Source of the DNA: Burkholderiaceae bacterium
GTDB lineage: Bacteria; Pseudomonadota; Gammaproteobacteria; Burkholderiales; Burkholderiaceae_C
DNA: 64,000 nucleotides
Assembly: GCA_024235895.1 (NCBI GenBank)
Contig: JACKLM010000002.1
Location: 434,001-498,000, forward strand
Direction: 5' to 3'
Below, one piece after another: positions 34,112-43,115 of the stretch. A program made the translations under genes and the position numbers. The notes beneath the pieces are model-generated. The model was not told the DNA's origin, made no database searches, and worked only from the letters and a program-made list of their open reading frames with translations. The first letter of the stretch is position 1; each line of letters opens with the position of its first letter.

Positions 34112-35754
34112 GCAAGCCCCAGCCGATCCGCCCGGTCGTCAACGAATCGGGGATCGCGATCCAGCCCGTCTACACCGCCGACGATGTCGAGGCCAGCGGC
34201 GGGCTGGCGATGCTCGGGCGCCCGGGCGAATATCCGTTCACGCGCGGCATCCACCCGCTGATGTACCGCAAGCAGCCGTTCACGATGCGGCAGTACACCG
34301 GCTTCGGCAATGCCGCCGATACCAACCGGCGCTTCAAGTACCTGATCGCCAACGGCCAGACCGGGCTCAACGTCGCCTTCGACCTGGCGACCCAGTGCGG
34401 GCTGGACTCCGACGATGCGCGCGCCGACGGCGAGGTCGGCCGCGTCGGCATGGCGGTCGACACGCTGCGCGACTTCGAGATCGCGTTCGACGGCATCGAC
34501 CTGGACCGCATCACGGTGTCGCTGACGGTCAACGGCTCGGCGGCGATCCTGATCGCGATGTACCTGGCGATGGCCGAGAAGCGCGGCTTCGACCTCAGGA
34601 CGCTGCGCGGCACGGCGCAGAACGACATCCTGAAGGAGTTCGTCGGCCGCGGCACCTGGATCTACCCGGTGCGGCCGTCGATCGCCCTGGTCGGCGACAC
34701 GATCGAATACTGCGCCGAGCACGCGCCGAAGTACAGCCCGGTGTCGGTCTGCGGCTACCACATCCGCGAGTCGGGGGCGACGCCGACGCAGGAGATGGCC
34801 TGGGGCTTCTGCATCGCGCGCGCCTACGCCCGCGAGGTCGTTCGCCGCGGCGTGCCGATCGACGACTTCGCCGACCGGCTGTCTTACAACTTCAACATCT
34901 ACGGCAACCTGTTCGAGCAGGTCGCCAAGTTCCGCGCCGGCCGGGGGCTGTGGGCCCGGATCGTCAAGGAGGAGTTCGGCGCGACCAAGCCCTCGTCGAT
35001 GTGGCTGCGCATGATCGCCGGCGGCGGCGGCAGCGGGCTGACCGCCGAGCAGCCCGAGCTCAATATCGTGCGCGGCGCCTACTACGCGCTGGTCGGCGCG
35101 CTGTCGGGCGCGCAGACGATGGCGCTGTGCTGCTACGACGAGGCCTACACGATCCCGAGCGAGTACGCGCAGCGCATCTCGCTGCGAACGATGCAGCTGC
35201 TGGTCGAGGAGATCGGGCTGGCCGATACGGTCGACCCGCTCGGCGGCTCGTACTACATGGAAACGCTGACCAACCAGATGCGCGCCGAGATGGAGCGCAT
35301 CATCGCCGAGACCGACGCCGCCGGCGGCATCGTCGACCTGATCGAGCAGGGGGTGATCCAGGCGCGCGTGTCGGCGCAGGCCTACCGGCTGCGGCGCGCG
35401 ATCGAGTCGGGCGAGTTCCCGAAGGTCGGCGTCAACCGCTACCGCAACGAGGGCGAGGCCGAGCGCGAGGTCGAGATGCACCCCCACGACGAGGCTGGCG
35501 CGGCGGCGCAGGTCGCGGCGCTGAAGCGGGTGCGCGCCGAGCGCGACGCCGGCGCGGTCGCGCGCGCGCTGGAGCGCGTCGAGTCCGATGCGCGCGCCGG
35601 GCGCAACCTGATGCCGGCGATCGTCGACGCGGTGAAAGCCTACGCGAGCGTCGGCGAGATCAGCGAGCGCATGGTCGGCGTCTGGGGCCGCTATGCCGAG
35701 CCGGTGCGTTTCGACGACCCGGATCTGGCCGCGCTGGCGAAGGAGGCCGCATGA
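34108..35754 (+). CDS. Coenzyme B12-dependent acyl-CoA mutase large subunit, proposed (2-aminophenyl)succinyl-CoA mutase
   Basis: 548 residues from ATG 34108 (ATGA overlap). Methylmalonyl-CoA mutase barrel: FTMRQYTGFGNAADTNRRF, TGLNVAFDLATQCGLDSDD, QNDILKEFVGRGTWIYPVRP, SVCGYHIRESGATPTQEMAW. Tyr63 and Arg181 align with Tyr89 and Arg207 of methylmalonyl-CoA mutase, which bind the free carboxylate; isobutyryl-CoA mutase has Phe/Gln there. The substrate should therefore be a dicarboxylyl-CoA, fitting rearrangement of aminophenylsuccinyl-CoA to aminobenzylmalonyl-CoA. No B12 domain is fused. A MeaB-like chaperone is not in the window. Confidence 0.82.
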   Translation: MSKPQPIRPVVNESGIAIQPVYTADDVEASGGLAMLGRPGEYPFTRGIHPLMYRKQPFTMRQYTGFGNAADTNRRFKYLIANGQTGLNVAFDLATQCGLDSDDARADGEVGRVGMAVDTLRDFEIAFDGIDLDRITVSLTVNGSAAILIAMYLAMAEKRGFDLRTLRGTAQNDILKEFVGRGTWIYPVRPSIALVGDTIEYCAEHAPKYSPVSVCGYHIRESGATPTQEMAWGFCIARAYAREVVRRGVPIDDFADRLSYNFNIYGNLFEQVAKFRAGRGLWARIVKEEFGATKPSSMWLRMIAGGGGSGLTAEQPELNIVRGAYYALVGALSGAQTMALCCYDEAYTIPSEYAQRISLRTMQLLVEEIGLADTVDPLGGSYYMETLTNQMRAEMERIIAETDAAGGIVDLIEQGVIQARVSAQAYRLRRAIESGEFPKVGVNRYRNEGEAEREVEMHPHDEAGAAAQVAALKRVRAERDAGAVARALERVESDARAGRNLMPAIVDAVKAYASVGEISERMVGVWGRYAEPVRFDDPDLAALAKEAA

Positions 35755-36626
35755 ACGGCGTGCAACGCTACCTGGCGCCGACCCGCTTGACACAGGCGCT
35801 GGCCGCGCTCGCGCAGCCCGGCGGCGCGACCGTGCTGGCCGGCGGCACCGACCTGATGCCGCAGACGCATGCCGGCCGCGTGCGGCCGGCACCGCTGCTG
35901 CTCAACATCCGGCGCGTGCCGGGGCTGACCGGCGTCACCCGCGACGGCGACATGCTCGTGATCGGCGCGCTGACGACGATCGAGGACCTGCGCGCCGACG
36001 ACGACGTGCGGCAGGCCGCGCCGCTGCTGGCGCAGGCCTGCGAGCGTTTCGCGAGCGAGCAGATCCGCAATGCCGCGACCCTCGGCGGCAACCTTTGCAA
36101 CGCGTCGCCGGCCGGCGATACGCTCACCCCGCTGCTGGCGCTGGACGCCGAGGTCGAGCTGGCCTCGCTCGCCGATGCCGGCGAGGTGCGCACGCGGCGC
36201 GTCCCGATCGCCGATTTCTTCGCCGGCCCCGGCCGCACCCTGCGCAGCCACGACGAGCTGCTGACCGCGGTGCGCGTGCCGGCGGCGCCGCCGGGGCAGG
36301 TGGCGCGGTTCGAGAAGGCCGGCACCCGGATCGGCCTGGACATCTCGACGATCTCGGTCGCGCTGGCCGCGCGGCGCGACGCCGACGGCACGCTGCACGA
36401 GGTGCGGATCGCGCTCGGCGCGGTCGGCCCGGTGCCGCTGCGCGCGCGCGCCGCCGAGGCGCTGCTCGAAGGCCGGCGCGTCGACGAGGCGCTGGCGACC
36501 GCCGCCGCACAGGCCGCCGCCGACGCCGCCACCCCGATCGACGACGTTCGCGCCAGCGCCTGGTACCGGAGCGAACTGGTGCGCAACCTGACCCGAAGGA
36601 CGATTGCCGATGTCGCTGCAAGTTGA
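35751..36626 (+). CDS. Molybdenum hydroxylase FAD-binding (medium) subunit
   Basis: 291 residues from ATG 35751, overlapping the mutase stop. CoxM/HcrB-type FAD domain: GGATVLAGGTDLMPQTHAGR, LLLNIRRVPGLTGV, FASEQIRNAATLGGNLCNAS and PAGDTLTPLLALDA. It passes electrons from the 2Fe-2S subunit to an acceptor. Together with the next two genes it forms a xanthine dehydrogenase-family enzyme; in the iaa cluster such an enzyme hydroxylates C2 of the indole ring with water, needing no oxygen. The short form has no 4Fe-4S insert of hydroxybenzoyl-CoA reductase type. Confidence 0.88.
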   Translation: MNGVQRYLAPTRLTQALAALAQPGGATVLAGGTDLMPQTHAGRVRPAPLLLNIRRVPGLTGVTRDGDMLVIGALTTIEDLRADDDVRQAAPLLAQACERFASEQIRNAATLGGNLCNASPAGDTLTPLLALDAEVELASLADAGEVRTRRVPIADFFAGPGRTLRSHDELLTAVRVPAAPPGQVARFEKAGTRIGLDISTISVALAARRDADGTLHEVRIALGAVGPVPLRARAAEALLEGRRVDEALATAAAQAAADAATPIDDVRASAWYRSELVRNLTRRTIADVAAS

Positions 36627-37098
36627 GATTGCCTTCACGCTCAACGGCGTGCCCCGGCGCGCCAGCGTCGACCCGGCGATGAGCGCGCTCGTCATGCTGC
36701 GCGAGGTCTGCTCGCTGACCGGCACCAAGTACGGCTGCGGCGAGGGCGAGTGCGGCGCGTGCACGATCCGCGTCGACGGCCGCTCGGTCGCCTCGTGCCT
36801 GATGTTCGCGGTCGACTGCGACGGGCGCGAGATCACGACCATCGAGGGCATGGCCGCCGACCCGGTCGGGCAGGCGCTGCAGCGCGCCTTTGTCGAGCAT
36901 GGCGCGGTGCAGTGCGGCTTCTGCACGCCGGGCATGGTGATGCAGGCCGCGGCGCTGCTCGAGCGCGACCCCGCGCCCGACGCCGACGCCGCCAAGCGCG
37001 CGATCGAGGGCAACCTGTGCCGCTGCACCGGCTACCAGAAGATCGTCGACGCCGTTGTCGACGCCGGCCGCTCGCTGGCGGAGGAGAAAACGCGATGA
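36610..37098 (+). CDS. Molybdenum hydroxylase 2Fe-2S (small) subunit
   Basis: 162 residues from ATG 36610, overlapping the FAD subunit by 17 nt. Plant-type ferredoxin cluster: GCGEGECGACTIRVDG with the following Cys in VASCLMF. Second cluster: AVQCGFCTPGMVM and GNLCRCTGYQKIVDAV. This is the standard two-cluster small subunit that relays electrons from the Mo centre to FAD. The stop overlaps the large-subunit start by 4 nt. Confidence 0.93.
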   Translation: MSLQVEIAFTLNGVPRRASVDPAMSALVMLREVCSLTGTKYGCGEGECGACTIRVDGRSVASCLMFAVDCDGREITTIEGMAADPVGQALQRAFVEHGAVQCGFCTPGMVMQAAALLERDPAPDADAAKRAIEGNLCRCTGYQKIVDAVVDAGRSLAEEKTR

Positions 37099-39485
37099 AC
37101 GAGACCGTCGCCGCGCCGCCGCGCGCCACCAGCCTGATCGGCCAGCGCATCGTCAAGATCGACGCCCCCGAGAAGGCCAGCGGCAAGACGCGCTACATCC
37201 ACGATATCGACCTGCCGGGTCAGCTGCACGCGGCGATCCTTCGCAGCGCCCGGGTGCACGCGCGCATCCTGCGCATCGACACCTCGCGCGCCAAGGCCTT
37301 GCCCGGCGTGCACGCGGTGCTGACCGCGGCCGACTGGCCCGACCAGCGGCCGATCGGCGTCGCCAAGGACCACCTGCCGCTCAAGCGCGACCGCGTCCGC
37401 AGCACGCGCGACGAGATCGCCGCGGTTGCCGCCGACACCGAGGCGATCGCGCGCGCCGCGCTGGCGCTGATCGAGGTCGACTACGAGGACCTGCCGGTGG
37501 TCGACGATGCCGAGGCGGCGCTCGCCCCCGGTGCCGCGCTGATCCACCCGCCGATCGCGGGTGCGGCGGCCGGCGCCCCGGTCGGGCTGGCCGGCAAGGC
37601 CGACAACATCGCGATGCGGTTCGACTACGCGCACGGCGATATCGTGCAGGGCGAGGCCGAGTCCGACGTGATCGTCGAGGACAGCTTCGAGCTGCACTAT
37701 GTCACCCACTGCTGCATGGGCGTGTCGGGCGTGATCGCCGAGTTCGACGCCAAGGGCAACCTGCAGCTGCTGTCGAATACGCAGGTGCCGTTCCTGCACA
37801 AGCGCGAGTTCGCCGAGGTGCTGGGCATCGACCCGGCGCGGGTGCGCATCGTCCAGCCGCCGATCGGCGGCGGCTTCGGCTCCAAGCTCGACATCTACCC
37901 GTTCGAGGTCATCGCGGTGCAGCTCGCGCGCGTGACCGGGCGGCCGGTCAAGCTGGTCTTCACGCGCGAGGAGGAGTTTCTCGCGTCGCCGACGCGCCAG
38001 CCGGTGCGGCTGACGCTGCGATCGGGCTGCACCCAGGACGGCAGGCTGACCTTCCGCAGCGTGCGCACGCTGCACGACAACGGCGCCTACACCTCGTGGG
38101 GGGCGACGACGCCGTTCGTGATGATGCAGACCTTCTCGTCGCTGTACCGGGTGCCGCACTGCGACTACCAGACGGTGGCCGTCTACACCAACAACCCCTA
38201 CGCGGGGTCGTTCCGCGGCTACGGCAACCTGCAGGCGACCTTCGCCGTCGAGCAGCACATGGACCGGATGGCCGACGCGATCGGCATGGACCCGCTGGCG
38301 CTGCGCATGAAGAACGCGCAGGTCGCCGGCGAGGTCACCGGCCAGGGCATGGTGTTTCGCAGCTGCGGCTTCCAGGACTGCCTGCGCGTGGCCGCCGAGC
38401 GTAGCGACTACGTACGCAAGCGCGCCGACTACGCCGCCCGCCAGCGCGACGCCGGCCGCGTCAAGCGCGGCATCGGCATCGCGGCGATGCTGCACGTCGG
38501 CGGCGGCGCCAAGATCTACCCGTCCGACGGCTGCGGCAGCATCCTCAAGCTCGACGACTTCGGCCATGTCACGCTGATGACCGGTGCGAGCGAGATCGGC
38601 CAGGGCTCGGAGACCGTGCTCGCGCAGCTCGTCGCCGAGGAGCTCGGGCTGCCGATCGACGCCATCACGGTGGTCAACAACGATACCGACATCACGCCCT
38701 GGGATGTCGGCGTGCACGCCAGCCGCACGACCTTCATCGCCGGCAACTCGGCGATCGGCGCGGCGCGCAAGGCGCGCGACAAGATCCTCGCCGCCGCCGC
38801 GCCGCGCTTCGACTGCGCAGCCGACACGCTCGGGCTGGCCGGCGGCGCGATCGTTCGCCGCGCGACCGGCGAGAAGCTCGTCGACCTGCCGCGCTTCCTG
38901 CGCAGCCTGCACTTCAGCGAGCGCGCCGACCTGGTGATGACGACGCACTACTACGAGCCGCCGAGCGTGCACCAGGACAAGGGCTTCAAGGGCGATGTCT
39001 CGGCCGCCTACGCCTGGGCAGCGCAGGTGGTCGAGGTCGAGGTCGACACCGACACCGGCGTCGTGCGCATGCTGCAGGTCACCGGCGCGCACGATGTCGG
39101 CCGCGTGCTCAACCGGCTCGGCATCGAGGGCCAGATCGAGGGCGGCATCGTGATGGGCCAGGGCTACGCGCTGACCGAGAACCTGATCGTCGACCACGGC
39201 GCGGTGCGCAACCCCAACTTCCGCGACTACAAGCTCGTCACCGCACCGGAAATCCCGGTGATGGACGTGAGCTTCATCGAGTCGATGGACGGCGAGGGCC
39301 CGCAAGGCGCCAAGGGGGTCGGCGAGGCGCCGGCGATCTGCATCGCCGCGGCGACCGCGAATGCGATCGCCAACGCGACCGGGGTGCGGATCACGACGCT
39401 GCCCTTCACCCCCGAGCGCGTCTACCGCGCGCTGCACGGCGCGCTGCCCGACGCGCGCCCGGTGCCGCCGCTGCCGGCGGCCTGA
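37095..39485 (+). CDS. Molybdenum hydroxylase molybdopterin-binding (large) subunit, proposed indoleacetate/indoleacetyl-CoA hydroxylase
   Basis: 796 residues from ATG 37095. Xanthine dehydrogenase-family Mo subunit: IGQRIVKIDAPEKASGKTRY, VQPPIGGGFGSKLDIYPFEV (MCD-binding loop), AGSFRGYGNLQATFAVEQHM, MTGASEIGQGSETVLAQLVA, and the catalytic Glu in GAKGVGEAPAICIAA. No Tat signal, so it is cytoplasmic. It would introduce an oxygen from water into the pyrrole ring to form the 2-oxo compound. Maturation (XdhC/MCD) genes are not in the window. Confidence 0.88.
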   Translation: MNETVAAPPRATSLIGQRIVKIDAPEKASGKTRYIHDIDLPGQLHAAILRSARVHARILRIDTSRAKALPGVHAVLTAADWPDQRPIGVAKDHLPLKRDRVRSTRDEIAAVAADTEAIARAALALIEVDYEDLPVVDDAEAALAPGAALIHPPIAGAAAGAPVGLAGKADNIAMRFDYAHGDIVQGEAESDVIVEDSFELHYVTHCCMGVSGVIAEFDAKGNLQLLSNTQVPFLHKREFAEVLGIDPARVRIVQPPIGGGFGSKLDIYPFEVIAVQLARVTGRPVKLVFTREEEFLASPTRQPVRLTLRSGCTQDGRLTFRSVRTLHDNGAYTSWGATTPFVMMQTFSSLYRVPHCDYQTVAVYTNNPYAGSFRGYGNLQATFAVEQHMDRMADAIGMDPLALRMKNAQVAGEVTGQGMVFRSCGFQDCLRVAAERSDYVRKRADYAARQRDAGRVKRGIGIAAMLHVGGGAKIYPSDGCGSILKLDDFGHVTLMTGASEIGQGSETVLAQLVAEELGLPIDAITVVNNDTDITPWDVGVHASRTTFIAGNSAIGAARKARDKILAAAAPRFDCAADTLGLAGGAIVRRATGEKLVDLPRFLRSLHFSERADLVMTTHYYEPPSVHQDKGFKGDVSAAYAWAAQVVEVEVDTDTGVVRMLQVTGAHDVGRVLNRLGIEGQIEGGIVMGQGYALTENLIVDHGAVRNPNFRDYKLVTAPEIPVMDVSFIESMDGEGPQGAKGVGEAPAICIAAATANAIANATGVRITTLPFTPERVYRALHGALPDARPVPPLPAA

Positions 39486-39533
39486 GCGGGGCCTCACCCG
39501 CGCGACGACGGGCCACGACGAGGAACGACGACG

Positions 39534-40790
39534 ATGAAACCGCGCACCGTGCTGTCGCTGGAGCAGGCGCTGTCGCTGCCGTACGCGACGCTGCGCTTCG
39601 CGCAACTCGGCTGGCGCGTCATCCGCATCGAGGCCACGCCGTCGGGCGAGGGGCTTTCCGGCGACCCCAACCGCTATATCGGCAGCCGGCTCGCCGGCGA
39701 CGCCGCCGCCGACCGGCGCAGCTATTTCGTCGCCCCCAACGTCGGCAAGCAGGCCGTCGCGCTCAACCTGAAGGATCCGCGCGCGCAGGCGCTGCTGTCG
39801 CGGCTGATCGACGAGCTCGGCGTCGACGTCTTCTGCTGCAACACGGTGCCGTCGCGCTACGCGGCGCTGGGCATAGACCCCGAGACGCTGTGCGCGCGCC
39901 ATCCGGCGCTGATCTGGGCCGGCATCTCGGCGATGGGCCCGGCGCACCCGAAGGCCCCCGGCTACGACCCGGTGATCCAGGCCATGGCCGGCTACATGGA
40001 GGTCACCGGCGAGCGCGACGGCCCGCCGATGCTGACCGGCATTCCGGTCGTCGACCTCAAGGCCGGCGACGAGCTCTACGCCAACGTGATGCGCGCGCTG
40101 CTCGAGCGCGCCGAGACCGGCCGCGGGCAGGCGATCCACGTCTCGATGCTGCAGGCCGCGGCGTCGTGGCTGATCACGGTGCTGCCGCTGGTCGACTTCG
40201 GCTGCCGCCCGGACGAGATCACGCGCGCTGGCAACGAGCACCGCAAGTTCATCCCGACCAACGTCTACCCGGCGCGCGACGGCTATGTCTACCTCGCGAT
40301 CGGTTCGGACGTGCAGTGGCGCCGGCTGACCGCCTTGCCACGATTCGCGCCGGTGGCCAACGCGGTGCGGCTGACCAACGAGGGCCGGCACGCCGAGCGC
40401 GAGGCGATCCACCGCGACATGGCCGCGGTGACCGCACGGGCGACGGTCGACGAGCTGCTCGCCGACCTCGCCGCGGCGACGATCCCGGCCACCCGCATCC
40501 ACGATATCCCGCGCGTGCGCGAGCTGCCGGCGCTGGCCGACAAGCTCACGCGCACCACGCTGCCCGACGGGCGCGAGGTCCGGATGCAGCCGCTGGCGGT
40601 CGATGTCGACGGCGCGCGCACCACGCTGCCCTTCCCGCCGCGCTACGGCGAGCATACGCGCCACGTGCTCGCCGAGGCCGGGCTCGACGCCGGTGAGATC
40701 GATGCCCTGGCGGCCGACGGCGTCGTCGCCGTCGCCGACGCAGCCACCGCAGCCCCCCCCGCGCCGAGGGCACCGCCGCCGGCGGCCTGA
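39534..40790 (+). CDS. iaaL: Family III CoA-transferase, proposed phenylsuccinyl-CoA-type transferase
   Basis: 418 residues, 48 nt after the Mo subunit with GAGGAACGACG before ATG. CaiB/BaiF family: PYATLRFAQLGWRVIRIEAT, NVGKQAVALNLKDPRA, WAGISAMGP, and the catalytic Asp145 in PGYDPVIQAMAGYM. IaaL of Aromatoleum moves CoA onto C4-dicarboxylates such as phenylsuccinate; here it would move CoA from indoleacetyl-CoA to the aminophenylsuccinate made by the hydantoinase pair. The N-terminus is shorter than usual (starts close to the first Rossmann strand), and the C-terminus ends in a Pro/Ala-rich tail. Confidence 0.75.
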   Translation: MKPRTVLSLEQALSLPYATLRFAQLGWRVIRIEATPSGEGLSGDPNRYIGSRLAGDAAADRRSYFVAPNVGKQAVALNLKDPRAQALLSRLIDELGVDVFCCNTVPSRYAALGIDPETLCARHPALIWAGISAMGPAHPKAPGYDPVIQAMAGYMEVTGERDGPPMLTGIPVVDLKAGDELYANVMRALLERAETGRGQAIHVSMLQAAASWLITVLPLVDFGCRPDEITRAGNEHRKFIPTNVYPARDGYVYLAIGSDVQWRRLTALPRFAPVANAVRLTNEGRHAEREAIHRDMAAVTARATVDELLADLAAATIPATRIHDIPRVRELPALADKLTRTTLPDGREVRMQPLAVDVDGARTTLPFPPRYGEHTRHVLAEAGLDAGEIDALAADGVVAVADAATAAPPAPRAPPPAA

Positions 40791-40855
40791 GCAGGCGCAC
40801 CCCGAGGGCCGCGACCGACGGCCCGCCTCCACCCCCGCAGCACGAGGAGACAAGC

Positions 40856-41995
40856 ATGCAAACCCGCAAGACACTGGCCGCCGCCGCGATCGGGCTGGCG
40901 CTGGCCGCGGCCGCCCAGGCCGAGATCACCGTCGGCGTGTCGCTCGGCACGACGGGCCCCGGCGCGTCGCTGGGCATCCCGTACAAGAACGCCTTCCAGC
41001 TCGTGCCGAGCACGATCGCCGGCGAGCCGGTGCGCTACGTCATCCTCGACGACGAGTCCAAGCCCGACAACGCGGCCAAGAATGCGCGCAAGTTCGTCAC
41101 CGAGGACAAGGTCGACGTCCTGATGGGGTCCAACGGCGTGCCGTCGGGGGTCGCGATCACGCAGGTCGCCGCCGAGGCCCGGACGCCGATGATCTCGCTC
41201 ACGCCGCTGCCACCGCTGGCGCCGGAGCGCCAGCCCTGGGTCTTCATCGTCCCGCAGCCGACCGAACTGATGATGAGCGCGGTGGCGCAGGAGATCCAGC
41301 AGCGCGGGCTGAAGAAGATCGGCTTCATCGGCTTCTCGGACACCTGGGGCGACCTGGTCTACAACGCGATCACCAAGCTCGCGCCGGCGCACGGCTTCGA
41401 GGTCGTGACCAACGAGCGCTACGCGCGCGCCGACACCAGCGTCGCCGGCCAGGTGCTGAAGATCGTCTCGGTGCGGCCGGACGCCGTCGTCGTCGGCGGC
41501 TCGGGGTCGCCGGCGGCGACGCCGCAGATCGCGCTCGTCGAGCGCGGCTTCAAGGGGCCGATCTTCCACAACCATGGCACCGTCAACCTGCCCTTCATCC
41601 AGACCGGCAAGGCCGCCGCCGAGGGCGCGATCGCGCCGACCGGTGCGCTGATCGTCGCCGAGGAACTGGCAGCGGACTTCCCGACCCGGAAGGTGTCGCT
41701 CGACTTCGTGCAGCGCTACGAGACCGCGTTCGGGGCCGGCAGCCGCAACGCCTTCGGCGGCTACAGCTACGACGCGGTGCTGCTGCTCGAGGCCGCCGCA
41801 CCGCAGGCGCTGAAGAAGGCGCGCCCCGGCACGCCCGAGTTCCGCGCCGCGCTGCGCGAGGCGCTGGAGAACGTCGAGAACGTCGTCGGCACGCACGGCG
41901 TCTACAGCATGAGCCCGGAGAACCACAACGGGCTGGACGAGCGTGCGCGCGTGCTCGTGCACGTGGCCGACGGCAAGTGGCGGCTGAAGAAGTGA
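40856..41995 (+). CDS. Branched-chain-type ABC transporter substrate-binding protein
   Basis: 379 residues with a Sec signal peptide (MQTRKTLAAAAIGLALAAAA, cleavage after AQA at about 22). Periplasmic-binding fold of the LivK type: ITVGVSLGTTGPGASLGIPY, VRYVILDDESKPDNAAKNAR, VDVLMGSNGVPSGVAITQVA, GFIGFSDTWGDLVYNAITKL. GAGG..GAGGAGACAAGC lies before ATG. In this operon the ligand is probably the aromatic growth substrate (indoleacetate or an aromatic acid) rather than leucine (inference). Confidence 0.85.
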   Translation: MQTRKTLAAAAIGLALAAAAQAEITVGVSLGTTGPGASLGIPYKNAFQLVPSTIAGEPVRYVILDDESKPDNAAKNARKFVTEDKVDVLMGSNGVPSGVAITQVAAEARTPMISLTPLPPLAPERQPWVFIVPQPTELMMSAVAQEIQQRGLKKIGFIGFSDTWGDLVYNAITKLAPAHGFEVVTNERYARADTSVAGQVLKIVSVRPDAVVVGGSGSPAATPQIALVERGFKGPIFHNHGTVNLPFIQTGKAAAEGAIAPTGALIVAEELAADFPTRKVSLDFVQRYETAFGAGSRNAFGGYSYDAVLLLEAAAPQALKKARPGTPEFRAALREALENVENVVGTHGVYSMSPENHNGLDERARVLVHVADGKWRLKK

Positions 41996-42068
41996 GGCCG
42001 AGCGGGGCCCGGCGCACCGGCGCGCCGGGCCCCGCACACGACCCCGCCACGCGCCGACGGCCCGCGCC

Positions 42069-43115
42069 ATGACCGGCGAGATCGCCCTGTGGCTGGCGCA
42101 GGATGGCGTGACCAGCGGCGCCATCTACGCGCTGCTCGCGCTGGCGCTGCTGCTGGTCTTCGCGGTCACGCGCGTGATCTTCGTCCCGCAGGGCGAATTC
42201 GTCGTCTACGCGGCGCTGACGCTGGGCACGCTGCAGCTCGGCCAGACCCCCGCCACGGCGTGGATGCTGGTCGGCGCGGGAGCGCTCGTCGCCGCCACCG
42301 AGGGGGTCGCGGCATGGCGCGAGCGCGCGTGGCAGCGGCTGCCCCGCATCGCCGCCGTCCACGTCGCGCTGCCGGTGGCGGTGGCCGCCGCCGCCGTCTG
42401 GGTGGCGCCGCGCGATCCGGGGCTCGCGGTGCAGATGGCGTTGACGGCCGCGCTGGTGGTGCCGCTCGGGCCGATGCTGTACCGGCTCGCGTACCAGCCG
42501 CTGGCGCAGGCCTCGGTGCTGGTGCTGTTCATCGTCTCGATGGCGGTGCACTACGCGATGATGGGCATGGCGCTCGTGATGTTCGGCGCCGAGGGGCTTC
42601 GCACCAGCCCGATCGCCGGCGCGTCGTTCGCGCTCGGGCCGATCAGCGTCGGCGCGCAAAGCCTGTGGGTGCTGGCCGCCAGCCTGGCGTGCATGGCGGC
42701 GCTGGCGGTCTACTTCGGCCGCAGCTACGGCGGCAAGGCGCTGCGCGCGACGGCGGTCAACCGCGTCGGGGCACGGCTGGTCGGCATCCCGCCGGCGCGC
42801 GCCGGGCGCGCCGCGTTCACGCTGGCGGCGGCGATCGGGACGCTGTCGGGGATCCTGATCTCGCCCATCGTCACCGTCTACTACGACACCGGGCTGATGT
42901 TCGGGCTCAAGGGCTTCGTCGGCGCGATCCTCGGCGGCATGGCGAGCTACCCGCTGGCGGTGCTCGGCGCACTCGGCGTCGGGCTGCTCGAGGCCTTCTC
43001 GTCGTTCTGGGCCAGTCAGCTCAAGGAGGTCATCGTCTTCACGCTGATCCTGCCGGTGCTGCTGTGGCGATCGCTCGCCGCCCGCGGGCACGAGATCGAG
43101 CAGGAGGAGGAGTGA
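42069..43115 (+). CDS. Branched-chain-type ABC transporter permease (LivH type)
   Basis: 348 residues (MTGEIALWLAQDGVTSGAIY). Hydrophobic inner-membrane permease with about eight helices: GAIYALLALALLLVFAVTRV, VLVLFIVSMAVHYAMMGMAL, and the family block AAAIGTLSGILISPIVTVYY, LKGFVGAILGGMASYPLAVL. Longer than a typical LivH because of an extra helix region around residues 65-125. The stop overlaps the next permease start (GTGA). Confidence 0.9.
   Translation: MTGEIALWLAQDGVTSGAIYALLALALLLVFAVTRVIFVPQGEFVVYAALTLGTLQLGQTPATAWMLVGAGALVAATEGVAAWRERAWQRLPRIAAVHVALPVAVAAAAVWVAPRDPGLAVQMALTAALVVPLGPMLYRLAYQPLAQASVLVLFIVSMAVHYAMMGMALVMFGAEGLRTSPIAGASFALGPISVGAQSLWVLAASLACMAALAVYFGRSYGGKALRATAVNRVGARLVGIPPARAGRAAFTLAAAIGTLSGILISPIVTVYYDTGLMFGLKGFVGAILGGMASYPLAVLGALGVGLLEAFSSFWASQLKEVIVFTLILPVLLWRSLAARGHEIEQEEE

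Noticed and set aside
33656..35754. Housekeeping methylmalonyl-CoA mutase
   Set aside because: The housekeeping enzyme is usually a single fused chain or MutA/MutB pair near meaB; here the split form sits inside a catabolic operon with HyuAB and a Mo hydroxylase.
36604..36609. TTG 36604 as start of the 2Fe-2S subunit
   Set aside because: ATG 36610 two codons later is the better start and the extra residues match nothing.
37032..40874. A 1280-codon minus-strand open frame opposite the Mo subunit and CoA-transferase
   Set aside because: Antisense shadow in very GC-rich DNA; no recognisable domain or ribosome site.
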